A DNA stretch of 64,000 bases, taken from Adiantum capillus-veneris. Its lineage: Eukaryota; Streptophyta; Polypodiopsida; Polypodiales; Pteridaceae. Positions 13,701-24,154 of the stretch are shown one piece after another. How positions within the stretch are numbered: position 1 is the stretch's first letter; every line of letters begins with the position of its first letter. The DNA is taken from positions 139,091,241 through 139,155,240 of the forward strand of contig CM043945.1 in assembly GCA_014529385.2 (NCBI GenBank). Reading direction: 5' to 3'. The notes beneath the pieces are model-generated. The model made no database searches, was not told the DNA's origin, and saw only the letters and a list, made by a program, of their open reading frames with translations. A program made the position numbers and the translations under genes.

Positions 13701-14757
13701 GCCTGGTGTAACTGATCCTCCAACCATGGACTGTCTGGATGCTGCTCCTGCATCCTCTGTAATGAAGCAATGCCTCGTCTGAGACGCTGCTCCTCCTCTC
13801 TCGCTGCAGCCCGGCGAGCCAAAGACTCCTGGAGAAAAAAGTGGCTAAGCTAAGCTAGGCCTAAGTCCACTCTGTCTGCAGGTAGAACCTGGCTGTCCAT
13901 GCCCTCTGTCCAGAGAGCCTCTACCCTCTCTTTGAGTGATGAGTCCAACAAGACCCGCTCCGGGATGCGAAGCATCGTGCTCCCACTCCTGTGCCTGTGT
14001 GCCACTGTGAGGTTCACTGGTGCATGGTCTGAGAAGGATGTCCCTACCAGGATGCCCACTGATCCCCCCAAGTCACTGAAATGGTCACTAGTGTAGAAGC
14101 AATCTATCCTCGATAGATTCACTCCTCCCACTCTGCGGTCCGATCTAGAGAAGGCAAGACTAGCTGGAGGCCTCACAAAGCCAGAGTGCTGCCATGTATC
14201 CGAGACCCTCAAAGTCATACACAACCTCTACGAAGCTGCTAGCTCGACTCCATGAATAGTAGCATGGTTGCCTCCTATCCTGTCAGAAGGGTCCTCCAAC
14301 ATGTTGAAGTCCCCTCCTACACACCAATGGTCAGCCTGCGGCAAAGACTCAACAATCTGTGACCAAAACTCTGCACGAGCACTCGCCACATTGGGCGCAT
14401 AAATGTTCAGGAAGCCCACAATGCCACCCTAAACCTGCATAGTAATCTACTGAGCCCTGGCTGGCACAATAATCCCTCTGCCCACAATGGCCTGCTGCAA
14501 TGAATCCGCAATAGTCACACATACCCACCCTAGATGCCTCCAGGTCCAAAAGCAGCTGACCAAAAGGTGTCATATCGTCCACGCAAAGTCTGACCACATC
14601 GCCGAATGCGGCTCTCACACAGATGGTGCTCCTGAAGCATAAGGAGATCAATCTCTCCTCCCACAAGGCAACACTGAAGCTCCTGACGCAATCGGCCCCG
14701 CTGTCGCTGAAACTAGGGCCCACCTAGTCCCTGCATGTTCCACGAGATGATCCTCAT
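10783..14757 (-). CDS. LINE ORF2: endonuclease, reverse transcriptase and zf-RVT polyprotein, frame-broken
   Basis: ORF2 nicks the target and reverse-transcribes the element RNA. The start ATG at 14,757-14,755 opens MRIISWNMQGLGGP, the N-terminal signature of the exonuclease-endonuclease-phosphatase fold. The endonuclease continues with NIYAPN and GGDFNML (near 14,300-14,400). Reverse transcriptase motifs follow: YLIPKEDGS and WRPITILNSAYKILSKAL (near 13,140-13,220), GFVKERSILDNI, LLLDFEKAYNRVDWDFLEGT (near 12,930-12,990), LVRQGFPLGP, and the catalytic FADD at 12,647-12,658. The C-terminus holds a zf-RVT zinc-binding block, CAACDHLVESQCHCLWDCPS (near 10,990-11,045), and ends before 10,783. 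Multiple stops and shifts, for example near 14,710 and 14,240, divide it into pieces. No RNase H domain was recognised. Confidence 0.88.
14754..14757 (-). promoter_or_regulatory. ATGA overlap of ORF1 stop and ORF2 start
   Basis: On the minus strand ORF1 ends ...CGC TCC CCA TGA and ORF2 begins ATG AGG ATC, sharing the four bases ATGA. Such overlaps permit termination-reinitiation, a known way for some LINEs to express ORF2. Here it is inferred from the sequence only. Confidence 0.6.
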
Positions 14758-16661
14758 GGGGAGCGAGAGAGAACAGATGCTGCCATGGCAGCAAGACGGG
14801 CTATCTTCGAGGCTGGCTTGGATGGGGAGTAATCAGCATCCGAGCGTCTTCTAGATAGGCGAGACTGCAGTGAGTGCCTAGCCCAAGCCCAAGCTGAGCG
14901 AGCCGTACGTAAATCAACCTCCTCTGTCCAGGAGTCCTCATGAATGTATACATAGCAAGGAAAACACTGCGTATCAGCAAAGAAGTACACCACAATGTGC
15001 CTACATCCTGCTGAGTCTGGGGGTGTCACCGCAAACTTGGCCAGTGGCCACAAAGTCTGTAGCAAATCCGTAACTCCAAGTTCTCCCATGTGATGAGAGA
15101 ACTCGAGAACTTGTGTATGTAACCATCTCACAAGTGAGTCGAGGGACCACTCTGTCTCGGCCCTACCACAGAGGGGGAAGGAGAAACCAACTGATGAGTC
15201 CAAGGCCTCTGTTCCCCTAGCGGTGAGGAACAAAGCATGGACCCTCAAGAAGGCTGCCTTGTGGTCTGTTGCGGAATCGCCGAGAAAGCGAGTGAACCCG
15301 TAGTCGAAGAAGTCCCAATGGCGTCGGAGGTCAATGCTCGTCAGACCACGAGGGATAGCTGCAAGGGAAGATTTCTGAATCTGCAGAGGGGGCCGCAAGA
15401 AGGGCTGACTCTCTCTCGCTAGGCGACTCGTGGCAAAGGTGCTACCAAGAGATCTCCTAGCCGCGTCGGCGACCGACGGACCAGTCTCCTGAGTCGACTA
15501 TGGAACTGGAGCAGGAGGGGGGGGAGAAGGAGCTGGGGGGAGTGGGGGAGAAGACGAGCGGGGTGGGGCGACCGAGGTAGAGGGGCGAGGTGGAGAGGCG
15601 ACGGGAGTAGAGGGCGGGGGGGAGGATGAGGAGGAGGGGAGCTCTGAAAGGGGAAAGGCTGTCGAGGGTGAAGCGGGGGTGGAGGCTGGCGTAGGGGACT
15701 CCTTCTGCTCAAGAGGACCAAAGCAGTTCCCCGTGGGAACCCACTGCTGCTGAGTAGGTATCTGAGGGCCACTCTGAGTACCAGGTTGTCGCTGTGGCCC
15801 CTAGCGTCGACGCCACGGGCGTGCTACCACCCCTCCTCCGCTAGAGCCCCAGGGTGCGGGGGGTGGCTCTGAATCTGTGCGCTGTGCCGCTGACTGAGGT
15901 TGCGGCCCAGCCTTGGCAGGCTGGGGCTGAGGCTGAGGTGCAGGTCGTGGCCTCCTCCATGGACAGGCCTTCGCAAGGTGGCCCATCTGTCGGCAAATGA
16001 AGCACTGGTTCGGGAGGCCCGAGTACTCCACACTCTGTCTAAACCAACCCCCACTCACCCGAGGCAGAAGGATGACCTTCGGGAGCGTGTGGGTATCTGT
16101 GACCAAAACTCGAACTGAGGGGATGCCAGCTGCCTTGGCAGCTACTGATGCTGTTGTATGAGGTGTCTCCAGGACAGTCCCGATGGCGGAGCCAATCTTG
16201 GAAAGAAGTGGTAGGTACTCCCTCCGTAAACCCGGAAAGTAGACTGAGATGGGGATGTCTGCCTCCTCTACTAGAACATCCGAAGTCGGGTCAAAACCAT
16301 GTCACCACTGTTGAAAGTGGGCGCGTGATGCTCGGATGGCCAGTGGACTCATATCTATGACCTTGGAAGCCATCTCGGAGGTCTCGAACTCGATTTGATA
16401 GTACCCCCGTCCGAGAATCTGGACATCCAAGATCTTGCCCACCTCTGCGAGAAGGCGGGCCTAGAGAAGGTCTCGCAGCTCTCGTCTGCTAGGTTGGGTG
16501 CCGAGAATCTTATAGATGACCGAGGTCGCCTGCAATCGCTCTACCTCTCTGGCAAGGCTCGCTTCCTCTGTAGGCAAGAGAGCAAGTCGAATGGTGGGCT
16601 CAGCGAGGTCGGGCGACGGGGCTTTTGGCGAGTCCCTCTGTGGCGAAGCTGGAGCCTCCAT
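14754..16661 (-). CDS. LINE ORF1: gag-like RNA-binding protein with CCHC zinc knuckle, frame-broken
   Basis: ORF1 proteins of plant LINEs coat the element RNA. The frame starts with MEAPASPQRD, shows ELRDLL and later YYQIEF- and VYFPGL-type phrases of the DUF4283 gag-like domain, then a zinc knuckle CFICRQMGHLAKAC (CX2CX4HX4C) at 15,963-16,004. After the knuckle come a Pro/Gln/Ser-rich linker and a conserved-looking C-terminal block of about 210 residues (14,754-15,398). At least one in-frame stop (after HFQQW, near 16,310), another near 16,460 and a frame change in the proline-rich linker interrupt it. The TGA stop at 14,754-14,756 overlaps the ORF2 start codon. The family assignment rests on the knuckle, its position upstream of a reverse transcriptase, and the DUF4283-like block. 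Confidence 0.8.
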
Positions 16662-16819
16662 CTGTGTCTACTGTTGTGGCGTAAGAAAGGGACGACGGGA
16701 TGGCGCTACAATTGGGCGTGTCAACACTACTCCAAGAAATTGAAGCACTGTTGAAAGTGCCGAATTGCAAGGAGTAACCGAGGGAAGGACCCTAGCGGGC
16801 GGACGAACGGGCCGAGGCG

Positions 16820-17135
16820 GGGGGGAGGGGGGAGGGGGGGGGGGGATTTCTCTTTTTCTTTTTTATGGCGGGCTGATGCAAGCGGGTATGTAGTGCACAA
16901 AAGGTGGGGCTGAGGGCGGGCGAAGGCAAAACTGGGGCTGAGGGTGGGGGCGGTAGAGCAGGGGCTAAAGGCGGGCGGACAAGGGCAGTGCGAGGGGGGG
17001 CAACGAGGGTTGAGGGCAAGCGGGAGCAGCCAGCTGGGAGGCCAGCAATGACGGGCAGCGCTGAGGGGGGGGTGGGGGGGGCAGCGGGCAACGCTTGGGG
17101 GGCGAGGGGGGGCAGGGGGGGGGGGGGGGCGAAGA
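16820..17135 (+). repeat. G-rich low-complexity tract at the 5' edge of the LINE
   Basis: The plus strand contains many runs of four or more G's separated by short spacers (for example around 16,820-16,850 and 17,065-17,130), so the LINE sense strand is C-rich. Open frames here give only Pro/Gly-rich translations and are not believable genes. It may belong to the LINE 5' untranslated region. Confidence 0.75.
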
Positions 17136-17372
17136 GGCACAATAGAAGCAAGCACGCAATTTTTTTCGCGTAATTTATTCCAATTTTTCATTCATAGTAT
17201 TATGAAAGGACACATATGTTAATAATAGCCGACATCTTGACAAATCATCTCTAGTGTGAGAGGGTGAGCATGGTGTTTCTAAGCCACAAATATACTATGA
17301 TGCTATGAGCTGACTACACTTGAAAAAGTATCAAAATCATTGAGGTTCCATTTGGCCTTGCAATTTCCTAGG

Positions 17373-17465
17373 AATACCACAACCCAGTTATATAAAAAAA
17401 AGGTAATAAAGACTCAGAAAAATACCACAACCCAGTTATATAAAAAAAGCTAATAAAGACTCAGG
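17373..17465 (+). repeat. 48-bp tandem duplication
   Basis: The phrase aataccacaacccagttata followed by an A-run and taataaagactcag occurs at 17,373 and again at 17,421, a period of 48 bp, with one or two differences between copies. Confidence 0.9.
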
Positions 17466-18394
17466 AGGCCAAAGTTGTTGCAATGGATAAGCTCTCGATG
17501 ATGAAATGCTATATCTCATATGCAAAGACATCTTATGCTTACAAATAGGTTTTCTTCTTACAATGCATTCTACCCATTTCGAGGTATACTTATGCCGTTA
17601 TCTACCCTTCAAAAAATACACTAAAACACTTCAAAATTCATAAAATCTTGGAAATCAGAAGGGCAAGGATACCCACCAGAAATCACAGGATTACAAGAAA
17701 TAATCTAGCATCAAGACATCATCATAAAAGCATAATGAAGGAACCAACATACGTTTCAAGTGTATAAACATTAATCTATACCCAATGCACTTCCATTTCA
17801 CGAACTTCTTACCTTTTTAAAAAACAAGCCTTCATAATGAAATCTCAAAGGTCGTACGTCTCCTAGCATTGGCCGTGTCTTTTATGGGCATTTAATTCAT
17901 TTTACATATTTTTAAAGATAAAAGTATGAGTTGTACCTCTCTAGGAAATACATCAATTGAAGAAAAAGGATGGTCGCTAAAAATCAATTATTTTAATGAA
18001 AATGATAATATATTTATTTATTGCATTTGACAGGTGAGAAAAGCAGAAGAGGTCAATGGACTATCCGAAAGATAGAAAATTTATGAATATTTTAGTACTA
18101 AAGTTCTCTTGAAGAGCTTCGATTATTGTACGTCCGGAAGGACAGTCTATAATCATATTGAATATTCAAAACATCTATAATAAATATGTGCAAGAGAAAA
18201 ATGCTCACTCCCACTACAAGAGAAAGATTTGAGAATTCCCCCTATTATCGCATAAATTTAAAGAAAAAGGAGAGAGAAAAAATTGTATTGATGATAATAG
18301 GAGTGGCAACGGTTTGTCAATAATATATGCGGTAATAATCACGGATATTTATTTGCAACTACTACGCATAAATTGACGTGCCTATTAGCTATTT

Positions 18395-18458
18395 AAAAAT
18401 AAAGGTGCTCATTTGGGCCACCCAATTTTGGGTGCCCAAATGAGCACCCTTATTTTTT
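18395..18458. repeat. Strong hairpin (inverted repeat with 6-nt loop)
   Basis: The left arm aataaaggtgctcatttggg...ccaccc (18,395-18,423) pairs with gggtgcccaaatgagcaccc...ttatttttt (18,430-18,458) around the loop aatttt. Only one or two positions fail to pair. Arms of about 28 bp in AT-rich DNA suggest a decayed miniature transposon or a small-RNA-like foldback. Confidence 0.75.
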
Positions 18459-18738
18459 ACCTGCATAAAACATATGAAACATCAATTATTTTTTGGAGAA
18501 GTGTACAAAAAAATAAACGATGAGTCTGAATATACCTTACCTTGACAATTTAAAGTGCAAAAGACAAAAATTTTAATAAAGTACAAATAAGGTTGAAATT
18601 TTGTTCAGTTATATATACATATGCTGATAGAGTTTTCCTTGTGTCACATTGGGACTTTAAAAGAGGAAGAAAAATAATTTTGTATATGTGCACATCCTTC
18701 TCCTCATCCATAGGTTCATACGTTTGATTACCCCAACA

Positions 18739-19502
18739 CAAATTAAGATCTCAAAACAATTAATACAATATGATTTGTCTAAAATTACCACATGTAGAGT
18801 TACGATTTTGCTGAATCGAATTGCTCACGAGAGATATGATGGTTCTCCAACAACCATCACCAACTATCTAATTATGTGTGATGTTTTTGATACTTGACCA
18901 TCTCTCTGGTCGGGCAACTCAGAGTGATATTTACCTAAGTTAGCAATAACAAAAGTAATTCATAAAATAAAATCTTTACTGAACTGGTTTAGGCTCCAAT
19001 TTAAAAAAACCTTACATATTTATCCTTTCAAGCTGCTTTGCCTCCAGAAGCATAGTGTGTATGATTTTGTTTGGCCTAAGATTCGTGTTGTTGTCTATAG
19101 GATGAGCCCGTTGTAGCTTGTTCGCCCTTTTTCTGCATTGTCCATTTCCACTCCGCATCTGCCATGTTGCCTCCATGATAGCTCTTCTTTAGATTTGCGA
19201 CATGGTTGGCCACTGTGCGCTGTACACTTGGTTGCTTGTTTTTCAAAAGAAAATGTAGCCCTACAATCACTGTGTTGACAAAGACTCATTAGGATCACTT
19301 GGGAATTGAGCATAAAATGATTCCTTGACGTAGCATGCATGATCCGATTGTTGGTCTTGGAACTTTACAAAACAAATCTTATACGTCGAGTGTATAAAAA
19401 TCTAAAGATGGCATCAAAACATCATGTCATGTGATGTACCAAAGTCCACTTCAACGTCATATTTGACTCTGTAGTAGCACCCATGCGTTTCTAGCATAGG
19501 TG
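18739..19502 (+). repeat. Dispersed repeat copy 1 (also at 21,061 and 22,247)
   Basis: From acaaattaagatctcaaaac to gcgtttctagcataggt this segment matches 22,247-23,010 nearly base for base, with scattered substitutions and small indels. Its second half also matches 21,061-21,410. The three copies are in the same orientation. It contains a minus-strand frame of about 64 codons (MIVGLHFLLKNK start) that also survives in the other copies, but I do not recognise it. In copies 2 and 3 the repeat leads directly into a Ty1/copia reverse-transcriptase fragment, so it is probably part of that element. Confidence 0.75.
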
Positions 19503-19967
19503 TGAATTTTGGTTTTTCGGTGAGTGATTTTTCTTTACACACGATGGTTTCTCCTCATATCGGGAGCCTTACAAATGTGCATTTTTAATACAAAAAATTG
19601 CAAGGGGTAAATCAGGCTCCATACTTAACACTAATTGCACCTCTTTAGATATCATCATAATCTCAACCGTGGTAAAACCAAGGGTACGTTGCGGTAAGCC
19701 ATACATGAGTGGATCATAAACCGCAATGCCATGATTAAAAAGGGAATATACCCAAGAGAAATTGTTAAACCATCGAGTGTTAGGCTCCCTTCTTTAGTAT
19801 CTACATACATGCACATACACATATATATACATATACACGTGCATACATCTCTGCACGTAGATATGACCATATACAGACATATATCCATCCGTACACTGCA
19901 TACATATAAATGGACATATACACATTTATATGGGCTCTAGGGCTAATCAATCCCCCTACCTCTCTAC

Positions 19968-19985
19968 TCTACTCTATCTCCCACT

Positions 19986-20032
<47 letters not shown>

Positions 20033-20079
20033 CTATCTCTCCCTCTATTTTCCTCTCCCTCCCTTTTCCTTTCTCTCTA

Positions 20080-20130
<51 letters not shown>
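19968..20130 (+). repeat. (CT)n-rich microsatellite block
   Basis: Two nearly pure CT tracts (about 19,989-20,028 and 20,086-20,127) are joined by CT-rich imperfect sequence. Confidence 0.95.
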
Positions 20131-20395
20131 GGGTGAAAGCATGTATAGATGGTACCACTTTTTGCATGTTTTGGTAATCCCCTTAAAAAAAGGTGGGGAT
20201 TAGTAATTTCTTCTTGAGAAAAATTAAAACTTGTCGGAATTTATAGTTTTAGATTCTATAAGAAAAATCTATCCATTGATACGTAACATGCTAAGTTATT
20301 TTACATGTAACACATGAGGATGGGGCTTGTAAAGTGCTACCAGAGGAGTGTTCAAGACACCCCTTTTTGTACTACCAATTGGCATGCGTTAATCC

Positions 20396-20560
20396 TTCTC
20401 TCTTTTTCTCTCCCTCTCTATCTCTCTCCCTCCATCTCTCTATCTCTCCCTCTCTTTCTCTATCTCACTCTCCCTCTCTCTTTCTCTCTATCTCTATCTC
20501 TCCCTCTCTATTCTCTCTTTCTCTCCCTCTCCCTCTCTTTCTATCTCTCCCTTCTTTCTC

Positions 20561-20599
<39 letters not shown>

Positions 20600-20668
20600 T
20601 CTATTCTCTCCCTCTCTATTCTCTCCCTCTCTATATCTTCCTCTCCCTCGCTCTATCTCCATCTCTCC

Positions 20669-20721
<53 letters not shown>
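20396..20721 (+). repeat. Long imperfect (CT)n microsatellite block
   Basis: About 325 bp of CT-rich sequence with interspersed CCCTCT and TATCTC variants, ending in a pure CT tract of about 48 bp. Confidence 0.95.
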
Positions 20722-20726
<5 letters not shown>

Positions 20727-21060
20727 AACCTCAATCGAAGAGCACAATGCCCTCTATGCATTGATGTAAAGACAAAACAATTCATAATTATGGAAGACGT
20801 TTTTGTAGCAGTATTTCTAAAGGGAACGGGTTCAAGAAATTTGACTCTCATATCTTATTGTAGATACACTGTCTTCCGGCACTCTCAAGGGTTCTTCTTC
20901 TTCAACAAGGTCAACAACCATTGTAAAAAATGATACAAAATCTCCTAAGTGTAGATATAGCAATACAACCACTCAACCAACGACATCAAAAAACAAGTTC
21001 ATGGCATACTTGGTATTGCTGCCAGAGATTGGAAACAAACAAGGTGAAGACCTAGGAACA

Positions 21061-22140
21061 CCTGCCATGTTACCTGCATGATAGCTCCTCTTTGGATTTG
21101 CGACCTGGTTGGCTGCTATGCGCTGTACCCTTGATTGCTTTTTTTTCAAAGAAAAATGTAGCCCTACAATCACTGCGTTGAAAAACACTCATTAGGATCA
21201 CTTGGGAATTGAGCATACAACGCTTCCTTGATGTAGAATGCATGATCGGATTGTTGGTTTTTGAACTTTACAAAACAAATCTTATACATCGAGTGTATAA
21301 GAATCTAAAGATGGCATCAAAACACCCTGTCATGTGATGTACTAAAGTCCACTTCACCGTCATATTTGACTCTGTAGTAGCACCCATGCCTTTCTAGCGT
21401 AGGTCTTCCACGCATTCGTTTGTAGCAATTGTGGCATTTCTTATCTCATTAGTCTTTGAAATGTGTGATGCAGACCATTCATTGTATGTGCAAAACAATG
21501 AGGTAGGAATTGTGGTAATATGTATCTATGTGGATAATTTTAATGTTTGAGGTGATAATGTGGCTGAAGTAGAGGGCGTACATGCTCTACTTATGCAGGA
21601 GTTTGAGATGAAAGACTTTCATTGTTTCTTCAACACTAAAATTATTTGCATTGAAGAAGGCATATGCCCGGGGAGGTCACCTAATAAAAATGTAACTTAT
21701 CACATGAGTTCAACAGAAGGGTATTTAAAGTTCTTGAAACTTATAGAAATATATATACAGAAGGGCATTATTTTTTCAAATTTGAAAAAAACTTACATAT
21801 ATTTTTTTTAAAAGGGTACATTATATTCTTAACAAAATTCACAGATAAGGGGTTTTACAAACATGTCTTGAACGCATGTGATATGGTAGTTTTACACATA
21901 GTGAACCCCCCGAGGGCGTATGGCTGTCACAAAGGCAATATGCTTTGGATATGTTGAAAAAGTATGATATGTCTGATTGTAAGCCATTTCAATGCCCTTA
22001 GATCATAATTTGATGCTGGAAAATGATGCAGGTCAAGTGATTGATAATGCTACCATGTACACGTTTGGCAACTCTCCTGTAGGCTATGAGTAGAAGTTGT
22101 GAGGCATGTTCTTATCAGATGACAAACTGAATGGTTGGAC
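21061..22140 (+). mobile_element. Ty1/copia retrotransposon remnant: dispersed repeat copy 2 plus reverse transcriptase
   Basis: After repeat copy 2 (21,061-21,420), the plus strand encodes pieces of a copia reverse transcriptase: DADHSLYVQNNEVGIV and ICIYVDN (the YVDD active-site strand with the last Asp changed) near 21,470-21,540, then VEGVHALLMQEFEMKDF (21,560-21,620). After a shift come WLSQRQYALDMLKKYDMSDC (21,915-21,985) and DNATMY near 22,040. Order and spacing match the copia RT thumb and connection region. AT-rich sequence and stops between the pieces show that it is dead. No integrase or RNase H was recognised. Confidence 0.8.
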
Positions 22141-22246
22141 ATTGGAATGTCCAATCCAATCTCCAATAATATCAGAGAGAGAGAGAGCACGATACTTGGA
22201 AAACCTATAATTGATAAATTTTAGACTGTATTACCAAAACCAAATT

Positions 22247-23206
22247 AAACAAATTAAGATCTCAAAACAATTAATACAATATGATTTGTCTCAACTTACC
22301 ACATGTAGAGTTTTGATTGCTGAGTCGAATCGCTCGCAAGAGATATGATGGCTCTCTAACAACCATCACCACGTATCTAATTATGTGTGATGTTCTCAAT
22401 ACTTGACCATCTCGCTGGTCGGGCGACTCAGAGTGATATTTTTCTAAGTTAGCAATAACAAAAGTAATTAATAAACTAAAATATTTACTGAACTGGTTTA
22501 GGCTCCAATTTAAAAGAACCTTACATATTTATCCTTTCAAGCTGCTTTGTCTCCTGAAGCATAGTGTGTACGATTTTGTTTGGTCTGAGATTCGTGTTGT
22601 TGTCTATAGGATGAGCCCGTTGCAGCTTGTTTGCCCTTTTTCTGCATTGTCCATTTCCACTCCACATCTGCCATGTTGTCTCCATGATAACTCCTCTTTG
22701 GATTTGTGACCTAGTTGGCTGCTGTGCGTTGTACACTTGGTTGCTTTTTTTCAAAAAAAAATGTAGCCCTACAATCATTGTGTTAAAAAACACTCATTAG
22801 GATCACTTGGGAATTGAGCATACAACACTTCTTTGATATAGCATGCATGATCGGATTGTTGGTCTTTGAACTTTACAAAACAAATCTTATATGTTGAATG
22901 TATAAGAATCTAAAGATGGCTTTAAAACATCCTATTATGTGATGTATCAAAGTCCACTTCACCATCATATTTGACTCTATAGTAGCGCCAATGCGTTTCT
23001 AGCATAGGTCTTCCATGCATCCGTTTGTAGCAATTGTGGCATTCCTTATCTAACTAGTCTTTGAAATTTGTGATGCAAACCATTCATTGTATTTGCAAAA
23101 GAATGAGGTAGGAATTGTGGTAATATGTATCTATGTGGATAATTTTAATGTTTGAGGTGATAATGTGGCTGAATTAGAGGGCATACAGGCTCTACTTATG
23201 CAGGAG
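22247..23206 (+). mobile_element. Ty1/copia remnant copy 3 (interrupted by an LTR insertion)
   Basis: 22,247-23,010 repeats 18,739-19,502. It continues, like copy 2, into the reverse-transcriptase phrase EVGIVVICIYVDN (near 23,100-23,145) and ends abruptly at ctacttatgcaggag (23,206). In copy 2 the same phrase runs on into tttgagatgaaagac, so the break is an insertion point. The segment 22,150-22,240 shares a phrase with 9,490-9,545. Confidence 0.8.
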
Positions 23207-24135
23207 TGTTAGAAGGTGGACACACCCCATGGAAACTGACTACTTGGAAGATTATCATTTTTTGTAATTATTCATTTATTGAGGAAACCCGATTTTTCAC
23301 CTTGTAAATATTGGGGCTTACAGAAGTTTTGAGATTGTATCCTAGTTTTGATGGATTGAGTAGATGATTCATTTTGGAACTTTAGGGTTTGAGAATTGTA
23401 AGGTATTTATACCATTTTTTGACCTTAATGAAAAACCTTTTTTCATTTTTGAAAAGAAAGTGTGAAGTTTGTGAGTGAGCGTACTGTGTACGAGCGAGAG
23501 TGTGAGCTTCATCTTAACGCTATGTGTGCATCGGTGGTCGGAATCGTGTGCAGAGAAGTGCAGCGTGTTGCCCCCAACGAGAGCTACGCGCCGATACCTA
23601 CATTGTGCGCACATGATCCGGTTTTGCGAGCTCCTTCCATGAGCTTCATCTGGTGATTTGGTGAGCATACATAGTCCGATTTTGCATTGCAGCATATCCA
23701 CGCGTTCACATTGAGTAGAGCTACACATTAGGCACTTTAGATTTTGGAAACAAAGACCTGAAAATTTCGGCCAGACATCCTACGTGATTTTGCACCGGGT
23801 GTTTTGGGTTGGGATTTTGGTTCATAGACCTTAGGGAGAGAGACCTATTGGTGATAGTAGGGTCTCCTTCAAGTTTTGTGGTGTTTCGAGATTGTTTGAT
23901 GGGTGGTCGGCTCTAGAAAGCGTTGTAGGAAGTTTCCTCTTATGCACTCTTGAAGGATGTGACTTAGACAATTGGTAGAGACCTCTGTAGGAATTAGTTA
24001 GGAGTCGGTCAAGTGTAGGTTGACACCTTATGCTTGCTTCCATGCGCCTGCGGGTCAAGCTTTGTCATTAGCTGACGAATCTTGTTAGGTGAGTTCTCGC
24101 TGTGCTGACGTCCGTCGCTGCATATCCGTCCAACA
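23207..24135 (+). mobile_element. Candidate 5' LTR of an LTR retrotransposon
   Basis: The segment begins TGTTAGAAGG immediately after the broken copia sequence and ends CCGTCCAACA, giving the TG...CA ends with TGTT/AACA symmetry expected of an LTR, 929 bp long. It is followed at once by a primer-binding-site-like sequence. A TATA-like tatttata lies at 23,404-23,411. No second LTR was found in the window, so the boundaries rest on the insertion break, the terminal symmetry and the primer site. The open frames in it have no recognisable product. Confidence 0.65.
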
Positions 24136-24136
24136 T

Positions 24137-24154
24137 TGGCACCGCTGCCCGGGA
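24137..24154 (+). other. tRNA-Asp-like primer binding site
   Basis: TGGCACCGCTGCCCGGGA follows the LTR end by one base. It differs at about four positions from the site complementary to plant tRNA-Asp used by many Ty3/gypsy (Tat/Athila-type) elements. Confidence 0.6.

Larger units (their letters stand above)
10317..17160 (-). mobile_element. Degenerate L1-type LINE retrotransposon, nearly full length
   Basis: The minus strand carries, in order, a gag-like ORF1 with a CCHC zinc knuckle, an ORF2 with endonuclease, reverse transcriptase and zf-RVT regions, a 3' untranslated stretch, and a terminal A-run (seen as T's at about 10,317-10,326 on the plus strand). That is the layout of plant L1 LINEs that copy themselves by target-primed reverse transcription. 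The element is clearly more GC-rich than its AT-rich surroundings. Several stops and frame shifts make it non-autonomous as read. The 3' end is well placed. The 5' end is uncertain: ORF1 starts near 16,661, and a C-rich stretch on the element's sense strand extends to about 17,140. I could not identify a convincing target-site duplication. Confidence 0.85.
17170..18735. other. No gene seen; AT-rich DNA with small repeats
   Basis: Strongly AT-rich. It contains a 48-bp tandem duplication and one strong hairpin, each listed separately. No coding motif was recognised on either strand. Confidence 0.6.
19505..20985. other. No gene seen; microsatellite-rich
   Basis: AT-rich DNA with a catacata/atatac tract around 19,800-19,920 and two long CT tracts. 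Frames through the CT tracts give only Ser/Leu repeats. Confidence 0.6.

Noticed and set aside
10317-17160. Target-site duplication for the LINE
   Set aside because: Resembling phrases (gcaatttaattccattt near 10,310 and gtaatttattccaattttt near 17,170) are AT-rich and imperfect; not convincing enough to fix the 5' end.
16727-17191. Pro-rich or Gly-rich frames in the G-rich tract
   Set aside because: Low-complexity composition on both strands with no domain; best explained by the homopolymer runs.
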